Assembly (NCBI GenBank): GCA_030068075.1
Contig: CM057825.1
Span: forward strand, 125,696,739 to 125,760,738
Source: Paguma larvata
Taxonomy: Eukaryota > Chordata > Mammalia > Carnivora > Viverridae
DNA: 64,000 nucleotides
Direction of reading: 5' to 3'
In this document: positions 1-12,600 of the stretch, in pieces
How the letters are laid out: each line of letters opens with the position of its first letter
Numbering within the stretch: the stretch's first letter is position 1
Program-made: the position numbers and the translations under genes
Notes under the pieces: generated by a model
Databases searched by the model: none
Told to the model about the DNA's origin: nothing
The model's input: the letters and a program-made list of their open reading frames with translations, nothing else

Positions 1-56
1 CGCGGCCCCGGCTTTATACCCGTGTCACCCAAGGGACACATCGGAGACGAGCTACA

Positions 57-531
57 GCGCGAGTGAACGGGCAACTTTATTGATCTCTTCCTCCTACCAC
101 ACCGCCAAGCGGCAGATACAGGCGGTGCGGTTTCCGGCGGGATCTCGGGTGCAGGGCAAGGTCAGGGACAAGGTGAATTCTGACAGGCGCCTCAGCAGGG
201 GACCAAAAACCCACGTCTACTGCAGTGCTTACGGACGAGCGCTGAAGATGAAGAATCACATCTCGCACCACTAGCACGGCTTAAATACTTCTTGACAAAA
301 ATAATAATAATAAATTATCTTCAACTCAGAAAATAAATTGTGCTCAGCAGAGTGACAGGAGGGTCCATTCGTTGCGTCGCACCGAGGGCTGGAGAGGGAG
401 GGCAGGCCGGGCAGCTGCGCCGGCGGGAGCACGGGGCCGAGGGCACGTGCATGCTTGGTGCCAAGGGCGGGCAGTGGCGGCCCGTGTGCTGCGGCCTGTC
501 CCGCCTGAGAGTCGCCTGCCCCTCCTCCTCC
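57..531 (-). other. NOMO1: NOMO 3' UTR (left end estimated)
   Basis: This is the stretch between the NOMO stop codon and the expected cleavage site just past the AATAAA signal. It holds a short (TAA)n-type run at 299-313. The open frames here on both strands are short and unconserved in appearance. The exact 3' end is an inference. Confidence 0.65.
76..81 (-). terminator. NOMO1: Poly(A) signal AATAAA for NOMO
   Basis: The plus strand reads TTTATT, which is AATAAA on the NOMO strand. It is the only such hexamer on that strand between the stop codon and the window edge. Cleavage would be expected roughly at 50-65. Confidence 0.65.
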
Positions 532-663
532 TCACGTCCGCCTCGTCTTCTGTTTCTTGGCTTGTCTCTTTGCATCTTCTGGACCACTATTGTCAGAGGC
601 CGTCTGGCCGAGAGCTCGGACGCCCTGTAGTCGACTTGTCAGCTGCACCAGCAAGGGGATGAG
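532..663 (-). CDS. NOMO1: NOMO exon 31, coding part (residues 1180-1222, stop)
   Basis: It encodes [20 protein letters not shown] then [20 protein letters not shown] and RRT, followed by TGA at 534-532. This is the cytosolic tail, rich in K and R at its end. The acceptor is CTTCTAG|CTC. Confidence 0.95.
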   Translation of the reverse strand, partial: LIPLLVQLTSRLQGVRALGQTASDNSGPEDAKRQAKKQKTRRT

Positions 664-3600
664 CTAGAAGGAGAGAGAGGGAGTGAGAGAGGGATGCCAG
701 GAGAATACTTCCGCCCAGAGGGACACTGGAGCCTCACACGTGAGCACACCTCCTTCTTCGGGCAGCTCACCACCCACTGTGTGCTAACGGGTGACTCTCG
801 GTTCAAGACGAGGCGGAGAGGTCTTTGCACTGGAGAGGGTTGGCGGAGACGCGGGGACCGTGGACTAGGGGAGATGTTACGAGAGGTTTATGGCCTTGAA
901 AGAGGCCTGGGATTTGACAAAGTCCAGCATCCATTCTTGATAAAAGCCCTCGACGAAGTAGAGACACCGGGAACACAGCTCAGCACCGTCAAGGCCAGAT
1001 ACGAAAGACCCACAGCTAATATCCTCCTCGAGGGGAAACGCTCAGAGCTTTCCCTCTCGGGCCAGAAACACGACAGGGATGACCACTCTCACCACCGTAT
1101 TTCACACAGCCCTGGAAGTCCGAGCCTCAGCACTCAGGCAACGACAAGAAATAAAAGGCATCCACATCAGCAAGAAGAAGTCGAACTCTCGCTCTTCGCA
1201 GACCACATGATACCCCACGTGGAAAGCCGAAAAGACTCCACCCAAAAACTGTTAGAACTGATAACACGAGTTCAGCAAAGTCGCAGGATACAAAATCACC
1301 ATACGGAAATCTGTCACGTTTCTCGACACCAATAATGAAGCCGCAGAAACAGATATCAAGGATTGATCCCATTTGAAATTGCACCAAAAACTGTAAGATA
1401 CCTGGGAATAAACAGAATCAAAGAGGTGAAAGATCTGTACACTGAACACTGGAGAAAGCTTATGGAAGAAATTGAAGAAGACACAAAGAGATGGAAAAAC
1501 ATTCCACGCTCACGGACTGGAAGGACACACATTGTTAAGATGTCCATACTATCCAGAGCCATCTACGCATTCAATGCAATCCCTATCAGCATTTTTCACA
1601 GAGCTAGAAGAAACAATCCTAAAATGTGTATGGAACCACGAAAGACCCTGAAGAGCCAAAGCAATCTTGAAAGAGAAAAGCCAAGCGGGAGGCATCACAA
1701 TTCCAGACTTCGGGTTGTTATTACAAAGCGGTAGTGATCATGACAGGATGGGACTGACACAAACACAGACACATAGATCAATGGGACAGAATAGAAAACC
1801 CAAAAACGGACCCACAACTATATGGTCAACTAATCTTCGACAAAGCAGGGAAGAATATCCAATGGAAAAAAAGACAGTCTCTTCAACAAACGGTGCTGGG
1901 AGAACCGGGCAGCAACATGCGAAAGAATGAAACTGGACCACTTTCTAAATTTTTTTTTAATGTTTGTTTATTTTTGAGAGAGACAGAGAGACAGAGCATG
2001 AATGAGGACGGGGCAGAGAGAGGGAGATACAGACTCTGAAGCAGGCTCCAGGCTCCAAGCTGTGAGTAAGGAGCCCAATTCGGGGCCTGAACTCATGAAC
2101 TGTGAGATCGTGACCTGAGCCGAAGTCGGACACTCAACCGACTAAACCACCAAGGTACCTGAAACTGGACCACTTTCTTACACCATACACAAAAATCAGT
2201 TCAAAATGGATGAAAGATCTAAGTGTGAGACAGGAAGCCATCGAAATCCTGGAGAAGAACACAGGAGTAACCTCTGTGACATCAGTCATCCCAGCTTTTC
2301 CTAGACGTGTCTCCCGAGGCAAGGGAGACAAAAAGCAAAATGAACTACTGGGACCTCGTCAAGATAAAAACCTTCTGAACAGTAAAGGAAATTATCAATA
2401 AAACTAAAAAGCAACCTTCGGAATGGAAAAAATATATTTGTAAATGACATATTTGATAAACAGTTAATATCCAAAATCTATAAAGAACTTATCAAATTCA
2501 GTTACCCAAAAAACAAATGATCCAGTTAAGAAATGGGCAGAAGACACGAATAGACACTTTTTCACAAATGGCTCCAGACACATGAAAAGATGCTCAACAT
2601 CCCTCATCAACAGAGAAATACAAATCAAAAAACCAACTCGGGAAACAAGAGATGCTGGCGAGGATGCAGAGAGAGAGGAACACTTTTGCACTGCTGGCGG
2701 GAATGCAAACTGGGGCAGCCGCTCTGGGAAACAGTGTGGAGGTTCCTCAAAACATTAAAAATAGAACTGCCCTATGACCCAGCCATTGCACTACTAGGTG
2801 TTTACTCAAAGGATACGAAAATACGGATTCAAATGGGCACACGCACCCCAGGGTTCATAGCAGCACTGTAACAGTAGCCAAATCATGGGAAGAACCCAAA
2901 TGTCCCTCACTGATGAATGGATAAAGAAATGTCTCACACACACGCTCGCGCGCGCGCACGCACACACACACACACACACACACAGTAGAATGCTACTTGG
3001 CCATCAAGAAGCATGTGATCTTGCCATTTGCAACAACATGGATGGAACTAGACTACAACATGCTAAGCAAAATAAGTCAGAGAAAGACAAATATCACATG
3101 ACTTCACGCATATGTGGAATTTAAGGAACAAAACATGAATGCAGGATAACGACAAAAAGAAAGGGAGGCAAAACCATAGGAGACCGTCAGAGGGGAGCGG
3201 GTGGTGGGTTAGCCAGATGACGGGAATGCAGGAGGGCGCCTGCTGTGATGAGCACTGGGTGCTGCGTGTGAGCTTGGAGTCATTACATTCTACACCTGAA
3301 ACTGATATCACACTAATGTTCACTAACTAGCATGGAAGTAAAACATAACATATATAAAAACAAAAATAAATTAAAAATTAAAAAAAACAAAAAACAAAAA
3401 AAAAGAAAGGAGGACTGGGGCCTGGATTCGAGGCCTTTGCATCCCTCCCGGCCCCGGGATCGCATCTTCTGTGACACCGGATGCCTCACCGTGCGCGCGA
3501 GGGTGGTTACCACCGAGCGCCGCGCCTCCTCGCAGGGCCCCTGGGCTCCTACCTTGTCGTGGTTGTAGCCGGCCAAGAGGACGAGCAGCGTCAGAGGCAG

Positions 3601-6600
3601 CGCGATATAGGACCCCTGCGCGATGTCTTGCTCGGGAAGTTTCCTCTGTGGACACCAAGACTGCCGTCACTACCTTACAGCGTCTCCGCGTCCCCGCCAC
3701 CCACCACGTGCGGCCGAGGCCCGCCGGCCGGGAACCCGGGCATCCACACGACCCCACTCTTGCTCTCCGCGGTCAGGAAGTGCAGCGACTTGGGTACAGG
3801 TTCAGGAGGATCCCCTGCTCCCCAAACCCCCCTGCCTGCTCTCTGACGCTCGGGCCAGACAGACGCCCATCACGAGGTAGGTCTCGCCCTCTGAGCCTCC
3901 ACTAAGCTCGGGAAACTGAGATGCGGGGAGCAGGCGATCCCCGTGGCTGAGAAGGAAAGGGCCTCCTTGGGCCGAGTCCCAGCCACACACAGGGGCTCTT
4001 CCCCACGAGGGGGTACGGAGAACTCGCCGTGCGAGGCTCAGCCACGGGCTGACAAGAGCCGGTCCCAGAGAGCACCCCCAGTGAGGAGCGGAGGCAGGCT
4101 GCCGCTTGTGGCCCAGTGGCCATTCGCCCTTTCTTCCAACAGAACCCCCAACTTTCATCCGGGCCAATCAGAGGACACACACTCCCGGGCCTCCCTTGCC
4201 GCTAAGATAGCCACGGAATTACATTCTGGCCAAGACGACGTGAAGAGAAGCAGTTCGGCCAGCCGTCCAGGCTGTCCCCTAAAAGAGCAGGGGTGTGCCC
4301 CCCCTCCCGCCGGCCGGGAGTGCCGTCTGTGAGGACGGTGAAGCGCTAGGGGAGGGCGAGCCCCAAGAGCGGGGAGGCTGGGCCGCCGATACCTCGGGCT
4401 CCCGGGCCCTTCCTGTACTGCCCCGTCCCAGATGCGGACACAAGACGGCAACTTCCATCCCACTAACGCCCCTGAAACTGTGGGTCTCTACGCTAGCAAA
4501 GGAACCTGTTCCTTAGAAACGAGTAAGTGGAAACTTTCAGATAACGATCGAACAAGTTAAGGAGCCGGAGCACTGGTTCTCAAAATGTCAGGGAACTCCC
4601 CTCCAGGAGATTTCCGAAGTCAAAACTATTCTCCTAACAACACTAAGATATCATGTGCCTTCCTCGCTTTCATTCTTTCGCAAGTGAACGGTGGACTGTT
4701 CTGGAAGTTACGTGTGCTGGCGTCATCACTGACAGACAACAGAATACACTAAATAAAAACAGATGACGCCCACGTAAACTACAGCCCTTTCGGATTCTCC
4801 TGAAGAGGGTAGTAGGGTCCTAAGACCGAAACTTCGGAGGACCATCCAGGCTGGACACTGCCTGGAGCCATTTTACCCAGAGATGGTTGAGGAAGGACAG
4901 ATGGATGGTCGTTCAAAAATGGAAGAATCGGGGCGGGAACACATTTCCTACTCCTGGATTACCTGCACGTCAGGAGTCAGTGCTGAAGGGCGAAGCTGCA
5001 GAGTGGCAATGAGCTTCGAGGCTCGGGCTCAGGTCTGGCCACGTGGCCTTGGGCAACCTGGTACCGGAAGCACCTGCTGCAGGGGATGCGAAACTGGACG
5101 AGGTCGGCCGCGTAAAGCGCCAAGCGCAGGAGACACGGGGTCAAAACCTCAGAGGGGCGGCTCTCACGTCAACAGGAGAACGAGGCGGAGCACTCGTCAG
5201 GGCCCTCGTGGACGCGGCACGCGGAGCCGCCCTCCGGGAGGCTGTCCTGTACAGCCGCCACACGCTGCGAGGCTGAGCGCCTCCCCCGGAGCCCCCGCTC
5301 TGCTGACGGAGCGCAGGCGAGCTACTCGTTCTCTCTGAGCGTCGGTAACTGCGAGGGACGGCTCCTCCCAGGAAAGCCTGTCCGAGGACCAGCAGCGAAT
5401 ACCCTGCGGGAGCAGGCGCTCCCTTCCCTGGTCTCCCATGCAACCCCAGGCGGGGCCGTGTTCTCGGAAGTGACAGGCACACTCCTGGCCGCAGCCGGGA
5501 GGCACGGTGGTGCCCGGCCGCCGCCCAGCAGCGCCTCTGCTCCCGCCACCAGCTGCCGAAGCGTCTCCCGGGATCCGGATGAGTCTCCCGGAGGGGCGCG
5601 GGGTGTCCTAGACGGCTGCCATCGGTCCCCCCACAGGCCCTCTGCCTCTCACCGGGGCGGCAGTGTGCCTCCACGCACAGACACAAGGTTCCCTACATGT
5701 CATGTCGGTCCCAGTGTGGGGAACGAGGTAAGTGCTTCCTCCCGGAGTCATCGGAAGAACCCTCTACTTCAGGTAAAATTCGGATTTGCCAAGTCCCTGA
5801 GCACAAGCCCCTCCTCAGAGAAGCCCAGAAACCAGCCGAAGAGCTGTGTTCAAGTCCCACCCCTGCTGCGCACGAGCTGGCGAGCGCACACCTCAGTTGG
5901 CCCTTGGGTGGCCTCTCCGGACGACGGAAAAGAACCCCTACCCACCTTGCATCTACGGTGCCACTGGAAAAGCACAAAACGGTAACGTGTCTGCACGTGG
6001 GAAAGAAGAAGGGGGAGCTATTCTTTATGTCCTACACCGGCAAAACCCCTACGCGGCTAGGGACGGCAATGTATAAAATGTAACCGTGCAGGTACGGAAG
6101 GAAAAATAAATTCCTCTACAGCTGGGGGCGGGGAGGCTCTTCCAGACGACGACTCAAAATTCAGAAGCCAGGGGAAAACCGGCAGCACATTTTAACTTAA
6201 AAAATAAAATACATGTGTGCATAATCAAAATGAAAAACAAAGGACCAATTGGGAATATGGACAACGCGTATTACAAAGGTCTAGTGCCCCCCTTCTACAA
6301 GGGGCTTCTGAAACAGGTAAAAAAAGACCAACAATCTAGGAAAACAGGTTCACAAGTAGAGTTCCCAGAAAGGGAAATGCCCGGGTTCTGAACCACGTGG
6401 CAGGAGGAGACGGGCAGAGGATGGCGGTGTGGAGATGCCACTTCTCGTCCGTTATCCTGCAAAAACCCTTTAATCTGAGGACACACCCTGGAGGGGAACG
6501 GGGCGCCTGCGTCCACTGCTGGTGGGAATGCAGGTAGTACAGTCCTACGGACGGGAAATGGCGCCGTCAAGCGAAATTCCAGAAGCATCGACCCTGTGAT

Positions 6601-9600
6601 CCAGCAACCCTACCTGTTGGGGTCTGTTCCGAAGGCAGGCTGACGAACACTCAAAACCATGCACGCAAGGCCAATGGCTACACGGTCACTTGTGAGAGCA
6701 GAAAACTAGGAATCACCCGAACATCCGTCGGGCAGGGGCTAACTGGACACACTACGGTAGAGGCCCACACGACGGAGTATTACGTAGCCGTTAAAAAGGA
6801 ACAAGAAGTCCCTAAATCTACAGCTGTGCACACAGTTCTCTTCCGAGAGAGAAAAACGGAGTTCTTACTCTTCACTCCAATGAGGCCTGTGACAATTATC
6901 AACGCAGCGGCTCCGAGGCCGGGTTCTTGTTTTAGGAAGAGCCCTGGGCTCCACTCTGACTACCTACACCCAGCTCCCATCCAGCAGGGCTGAGGCTGGG
7001 TTCCGGAGCCCTCTTCTGTGGCGGCTGTGCGCACCTAACCCAGGTGACTCTGCCGCATGCCAGCTTTGGGAAGCACCGGCCTAAACAACTCACGAACGTG
7101 AAAGATACGTGTGTGTGTGTTGTTTGTTCTGTTTTGTTTTTCAGTCTGTTCGATACAGGATCCGACGGGCTCTGCGCAGGGCAAGTGGCTCCTAAATGGA
7201 GCAAGTTTCTTCTCATCTGCAGGAATCCCACCCCCCTGAGGGTTTTTTCCTCCCTCTCCTGCAATCTGTCAGGTCAATCCGGTCCCAGGTTCTCGCCCTG
7301 CGGTGTCCCGTAAGCTGCATCTTGTTGACTCGTCCCTGCGGCACCCTTCCATGCTCCTGTGTCCTCCTTACTAGAGGAGGAGAACTGGCGGCCGGTTCTA
7401 GAAGTGTGGGCAGGGCAGGTGTCACGTGGCTCCGGCCAGAGGCCCACAAGACCCCCATTGCAACACGGCGGTGACCCTTGGTCCCTAAAAATCAGCCCCC
7501 GAGCCACTGATCTAAACAAATCCCCCGCCCTCGTTGACAGCCTCCTCCTCAAAGGGAACCGAGGCATCAGCCCTCGAAAAAGCAGAGAAGCATCCAGAGA
7601 AATCCGGAAGGCGAAACCCGAATGCAATCGGGACGCGAGGGGAGGGTCCTCGGACGGCTGTCCTCCCTCGCCAGCCCTGCGGGTGGGTTCCGGCCGCCGC
7701 CGCCCCCTCCTCACCGTGGGACTGAAGACCAAGGTGATGTGCTTATGGTAGCCCACCGCGGCGAAGGAGACCTGAGGCAGGACGTAGTCGTACTGCGACC
7801 TGGGCAGCGTGGAGTCCAGCAGCACGACGTAGTTCTGCGCACAAGGAAGGAGTAGCGGTTACACAGGACTTGCGTCTGGAAGAAACCCCCGCGTTTACAC
7901 GTCCCAACCGGGGTCGCGGACTCCGGAGCAGGAACCTCGGGGGCTCCCCTGTCGGTGGCGGCCGTGCGTCCCCGGCCCAAGCTTTAGGAGCCCGTGCACC
8001 TTCCTATGAGCATAACCGGCCAGGACAGAGCTGCGGCCCTCGGAGAGCCTGACCACCAGACACGGAGTGTTATGACGAGCCAAGTCGGACGAGGGAGATA
8101 CATGATTGAATTGAGAGAGACGCTTTCGATCCAAAGTGAGGCTGACTTCTGAGGAATGATACTTAAGCAGAAATGGTGCCGGTGCCGGTCACGGCCCTGC
8201 GTGCGGAGCCCCAGCGTGTGCCGGGCACCACGGGCACTGCACCGGCAGGCACCGGCTCTGCCCGCGACCACGGACAAGGTCGGCTTTATGGCTCCCATCT
8301 CACGGCGGGCCGTGAGCCCAGGTGGAGTCGGACCCCGAAGCCCACGCTGCTTCCACAGTGCCGTGATGCTGACAGTGTACAGGACCACGGGGGCGCCTGG
8401 GCGGCTCAGTCAGTTGAGCGTCCGACTTCGGCTCAGGTCATGATATCGCGGTTTGTGAGTTTGAGCCCCGAGTCGGCTCTGTGGTGACAGCGTGGAGCCT
8501 GACTGGGATTCTCTCTCCCTCTCTCTCTGCCCCTCCCTCACTCTCTCTCGAACTAACTAAAACTTTAAAAAAAAAGCTCGATCTTTAAAAAAACAAAACA
8601 GAATACAGTAGCTATTTCAAAGGGTATCTCAAGAAATGGGGAACGACTCCAAACTTCCATCGCAACTTATTTCATTATTTTATAGCCGTTTCATGCCCAA
8701 AAAGGCCACAGTTTATCGTCCCCTTGGCAGGTGGTAACCCAGGAGAGGAAATGTCGTATGAAGGCTCACTACTGACGAGTGCGTGCTGAGCCCACCAGAA
8801 AAGAACCAGATTCTTTGCCAAGTTTGCTCCCAGCACCTCAACTACAACGGCTTGCTCTGTCCGAACACAACCGGTAAGAAACAGCCTAGGGTCAGCAAAT
8901 GACATGCACCGTTGAGGCCTGATTAAATAAACTATGGTATCTCCTACATGATGGACGGTTGTGCAGCCACGAAAAACCATGTTATAAAAAACGAATGACG
9001 GGGAAAAGATTTCTGGGACGTATTCTTCACTGAAAAGCACAGATTATAAAACTATGTACCAAACAGTCCCAGCCGTGAGTTATTAAACGAAATACACGTG
9101 TGTGTGTATTTACACACGCACGAGCACACACACTGAAAAAAGACCAAAGGACACCTGCGGGCACACTAACCAGGGTTATTTCCAGATGATGGGACTGTAT
9201 CTGGTCCTTCCCCAAACACGTCTCCTGCCCTGAATGTGTGTTATTTTTATAAACAGGAAAGCAGCGAGTGAGGCGGAAGTAAACGCTACGGAGCCCACCC
9301 CCCTCCGATTCAGAGAGCATGACAACCGTCTCCGCGCAGGGGGATTTCGGGGGGGGGGGGGAGATGCAAGGACTGTTCCGGAGCCGCGGGCGTCGGTTAC
9401 CTGGCCATCCCGGAGCAGGGGCGGGAAGTGGAAGAAGAGAGACTGGCCCAGGGAGACCGTGTGCACCGGGCTGTCGAGGTTTTCGCTTTTGTAAAGCTTC
9501 ACCTGCAGAGGGAAACAAAGCAGGACGTGTTTCGAAATAAAAACAATCAACGTTTCACTTCCAACACCGCGTTTCGTCCCCAGGATAGCTCCTCTCTTAT

Positions 9601-12600
9601 GGCGGAAAAGGATCTTTGGAAACACGGATATTCGAAAGAGAAACCAGCCACCCCCGGCAGGAATACATAACGGGTTCCACACACCTGAGCCTCCAGCTCC
9701 CTGACCTGCATAGAAATGGAAGATTTTAAAATAGATTCTGGCGACTTAAACTTAAGGTTCAAAACGGCAACGGTTAGCGTGACGGCAATATGAAGAGGAA
9801 CAGCTCTGACCGCTACAATACGCCGGGCAAGCGGCAGGCACTTGACCCGCGCGTCACCAGTCCTGGCTCTGAACGGGCACCACTATCACCTCCGGGGAGG
9901 CCCGGAGCCTGCACTGCCTGAAGGCGCGCACCTTACTCGGGGTGGCGCCTGGCACGCAGCCCAGGTCGCTGAGCTCCACCCCACAGTATTCCTTAAACTC
10001 ACAACGCATTTCCAGTTTGCGTTTCGTTTTCGGGGCTGCTTCCAGAAGCAGTTCAGTCCTTTGTTTCTAGCCCTTCTTTCTCTTTGACCTGTTTTCTTTC
10101 TCTCGAGCACAAGTAATGGGACGTGAGGAGGGGGTGCGGTCCCGCCTGACGCAGCAGGTTATGGGGCTCCACCCCGCACCTGCCACAGAATGCCACGGCC
10201 GCCCCTCCCCAGGGCCCACAGTGACACTGTTTCTACAGAACACACAAGCCACGAGGAGCTTTCCTAAAACAAGTCACAGACTGGAGGCCTAGGGGTCACA
10301 TCCAAGACCACGTGATGTGTCCTTGTGCCCTACACAGTGTTCTAAGCAAAACTGAATTCATCGCCTATATTTAAAAATCAAGCGATTTCAAGTAACTCTA
10401 ACTTCCAGCTTCTCTGTAAAACTGTGAAGCGGTGCCAACCCTGGGCCACCACTCCAACACGGCGAGCGCCCCATGGAGCTGTCCCGCCCTCGTCTGCTCC
10501 CGTGTGCCCCACGCAGCCCTCCTCACCCTGGCGCTGCCTGCCTGGCCCCCACGCACAACAGGCTTGCAACCCCGGAGGGAAGGGCGAGTTCAGGGGGGGA
10601 GCGCACACGCCCTCCCCAGTCAAACACGTCACTGTGTGCAAAACCACACGCGCCTCTGAGAAGTACACCCTCGTGGCAACTCACTGACGTTTTCAAGGGA
10701 CCGTAGGGCGTTACGTAAACATTTCGTTACCTGCAGACACGGGGATGTTGTCAGAACCGGAAGAGACCTGAAGAGGGTTTCACAGAGGAGAAACCCACGG
10801 GCATGAAGTGACTGCCCATGGCGGCAGGACGAGCAGGACACAGCGCGGACTGTCAGTCCCCTAGTCCCCTGCCCGCACCTTCACCCTGGACAGAACTGTA
10901 CAAGTTACAAGGCACTCTGCCCTCAGGTCACCTTTCCGCTGGAGACTCTGGGTCGCACTGGGCCTTTCTCTCCAGCCGTCAGCAACTGTTCTCCCAGACA
11001 CGCGCTGGAGAGACCGAAGCCTCTTGGATCTCAACCTCGGCCCTCAGCACCTCCACTGTGACCGCGCCGCGTGAGTGCCGGGCAGGCCCAGACACCCCCT
11101 CCTACTCTTCTCAGAGCCAAAAAGGCCGGGACTGTGAAAAGCTGGCCTTACCCATAACGTCGGGAGGAACTCGGAGGACGTGATCACGTTTCCGCTGAGG
11201 TCGAACTGATTAATCTGCCGGAACGCTATGATGTTGACATCATCGATGTCGTTATTGCCGACCTGGAAAGAGACCGGGAGCGTTGGCAGCGAGGAAGCTG
11301 GGGGGGGACTTGCTGGGTGACGTCCCGGGAGCGACTTCAGAGCCTATTTCATTCTTCGGCAAGGGGGCCAAGTCCACCAAGGCCGAGGACACAAACCGGC
11401 AGTGAGGAGGAAGGTGAGAGCCGGCCCGAAGACACACCTTGTTTGGTGAGCACAGTATTTTTTTCTCCTAAGTTTCAATTACTTTCTCCAACATTTTAAA
11501 AGAAAAATTTCATACACAGAAAGAGCCAGGTTTTCCGGCCTGTCTTGGAAATAGAAAAAGATGTTCTTGCCTGGCAGCAACCAGCAGGGGCTGACCTCCG
11601 GCTGCCCTGTGGGTGGGGGGGGGGGGGGGGTGCCCTCCTGTTTGTGACTTCTTTGTATGTGCTGGGCCACGGTCCCCATGGCTGCCCGTGACCCTGACCT
11701 TAGCCACCGTGGCAGGGAGACTCGCAGTTCTAAGACGCAGCCATCACAGCCGGATGCCATAAAGACATCAAGAAAATCAACTTCCCAGCCAAATGGTCCC
11801 ACGTGGCCCCCCACTCCCCTGACTCTCATAATCTCCACGCCTGACGCCACCTAATCAAGTGACTAAGGGGCAGCGCCCCCCCCCCATCCCACCCAAGCCC
11901 TCCAGTCTAGCAAATGAGAGTCATTCCACCGGAAGAAAGCTTCACTTCAAACGATTCCCAGGCTCCTTCCCACGAGCTAGAGGGAGGGCCTGCCTCCTCA
12001 GGGATCAATTAGCTGAGTCGCGGTCAGGAGTATGGAGAGACTCCACCCGCCAAACGGAAAAAGCAGGGTCCTCCAGATGTAAGGAGATCTGATGGCCCTG
12101 CCACCAATGAGGCCCATGTCGTCTTTCTGAGCCTCCCCTGATCTGAAATGCCACGCAGACACGGAGCTCCTCGGCTTGGAGAGTAACGATCAGAGCTGGG
12201 GGGGCGGGGGGGGGGGCGCAGTGAGGAGGCAACGGCTCGAGTTCCCCGGGGTTCACGACGGCCACGCTGCTCATTAAAACCCCGCAGGAGACGCTGCTCG
12301 TGAGGAGGACACCACTCAAAGAGGACCCTAAATGGGGACCCGGAGCTCCCCCCGGCCGCAGAAGCACGGAGGGGTCTGCGGTCGGGGCAGCGGCCCCCCC
12401 ACAAGTGCGTCGCGCAGCGAGGGGCCTTACCGCGATCTCCCGGTGCTGCGGCAGGGCCCGTTCGATGTGGTCGTTGCCTTCCGCCTTGAGCTGCACGTGG
12501 TACACGCATCCCGGCTGCAAGCAAACCCGGGGGTCACTTCCCTGGAGAGGGGCTCGTCGTCTAGAACCTGACCCAAGCCTGCTCTGACCACAGGCCCTCG

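Larger units (their letters stand above)
895..3408 (+). mobile_element. Degenerate carnivore L1 (ORF2 3' half, 3' UTR, A-tail)
   Basis: Translated pieces match L1 ORF2 from the reverse-transcriptase core ([22 protein letters not shown]) through to WKTVWRF-like and LTDEWIKK C-terminal segments, in several frames with stops. The RT catalytic FADD motif reads FADH. The 3' UTR and an A-rich tail end near 3408. The copy is 5'-truncated, antisense to NOMO in intron 30, and carries a SINE at 1947-2159. It cannot encode working proteins. Confidence 0.9.
3646..7714. other. NOMO intron 29
   Basis: It is GC- and CpG-rich. Apart from the tentative hAT piece and the old L1 end listed separately, I recognise nothing. 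The several open frames of 90-180 codons overlap one another in different frames and look like GC-driven chance. Confidence 0.7.
9503..12430. other. NOMO introns 27 and 26 (around exon 27)
   Basis: There is no feline SINE and no clear repeat beyond G and C homopolymer tracts. The sequence is unassigned. Confidence 0.6.

Noticed and set aside
328..340. AATAAA at about 332 as a poly(A) signal
   Set aside because: It is on the plus strand, opposite to NOMO transcription. The minus-strand signal is at 76-81.
694..1335. 213-codon plus-strand open frame
   Set aside because: Most of it is an L1 ORF2 remnant with damaged catalytic residues. It is not a host gene.
895..3408. Active L1 retrotransposon
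   Set aside because: It is 5'-truncated with many stops, a lost RT aspartate and a SINE insertion.
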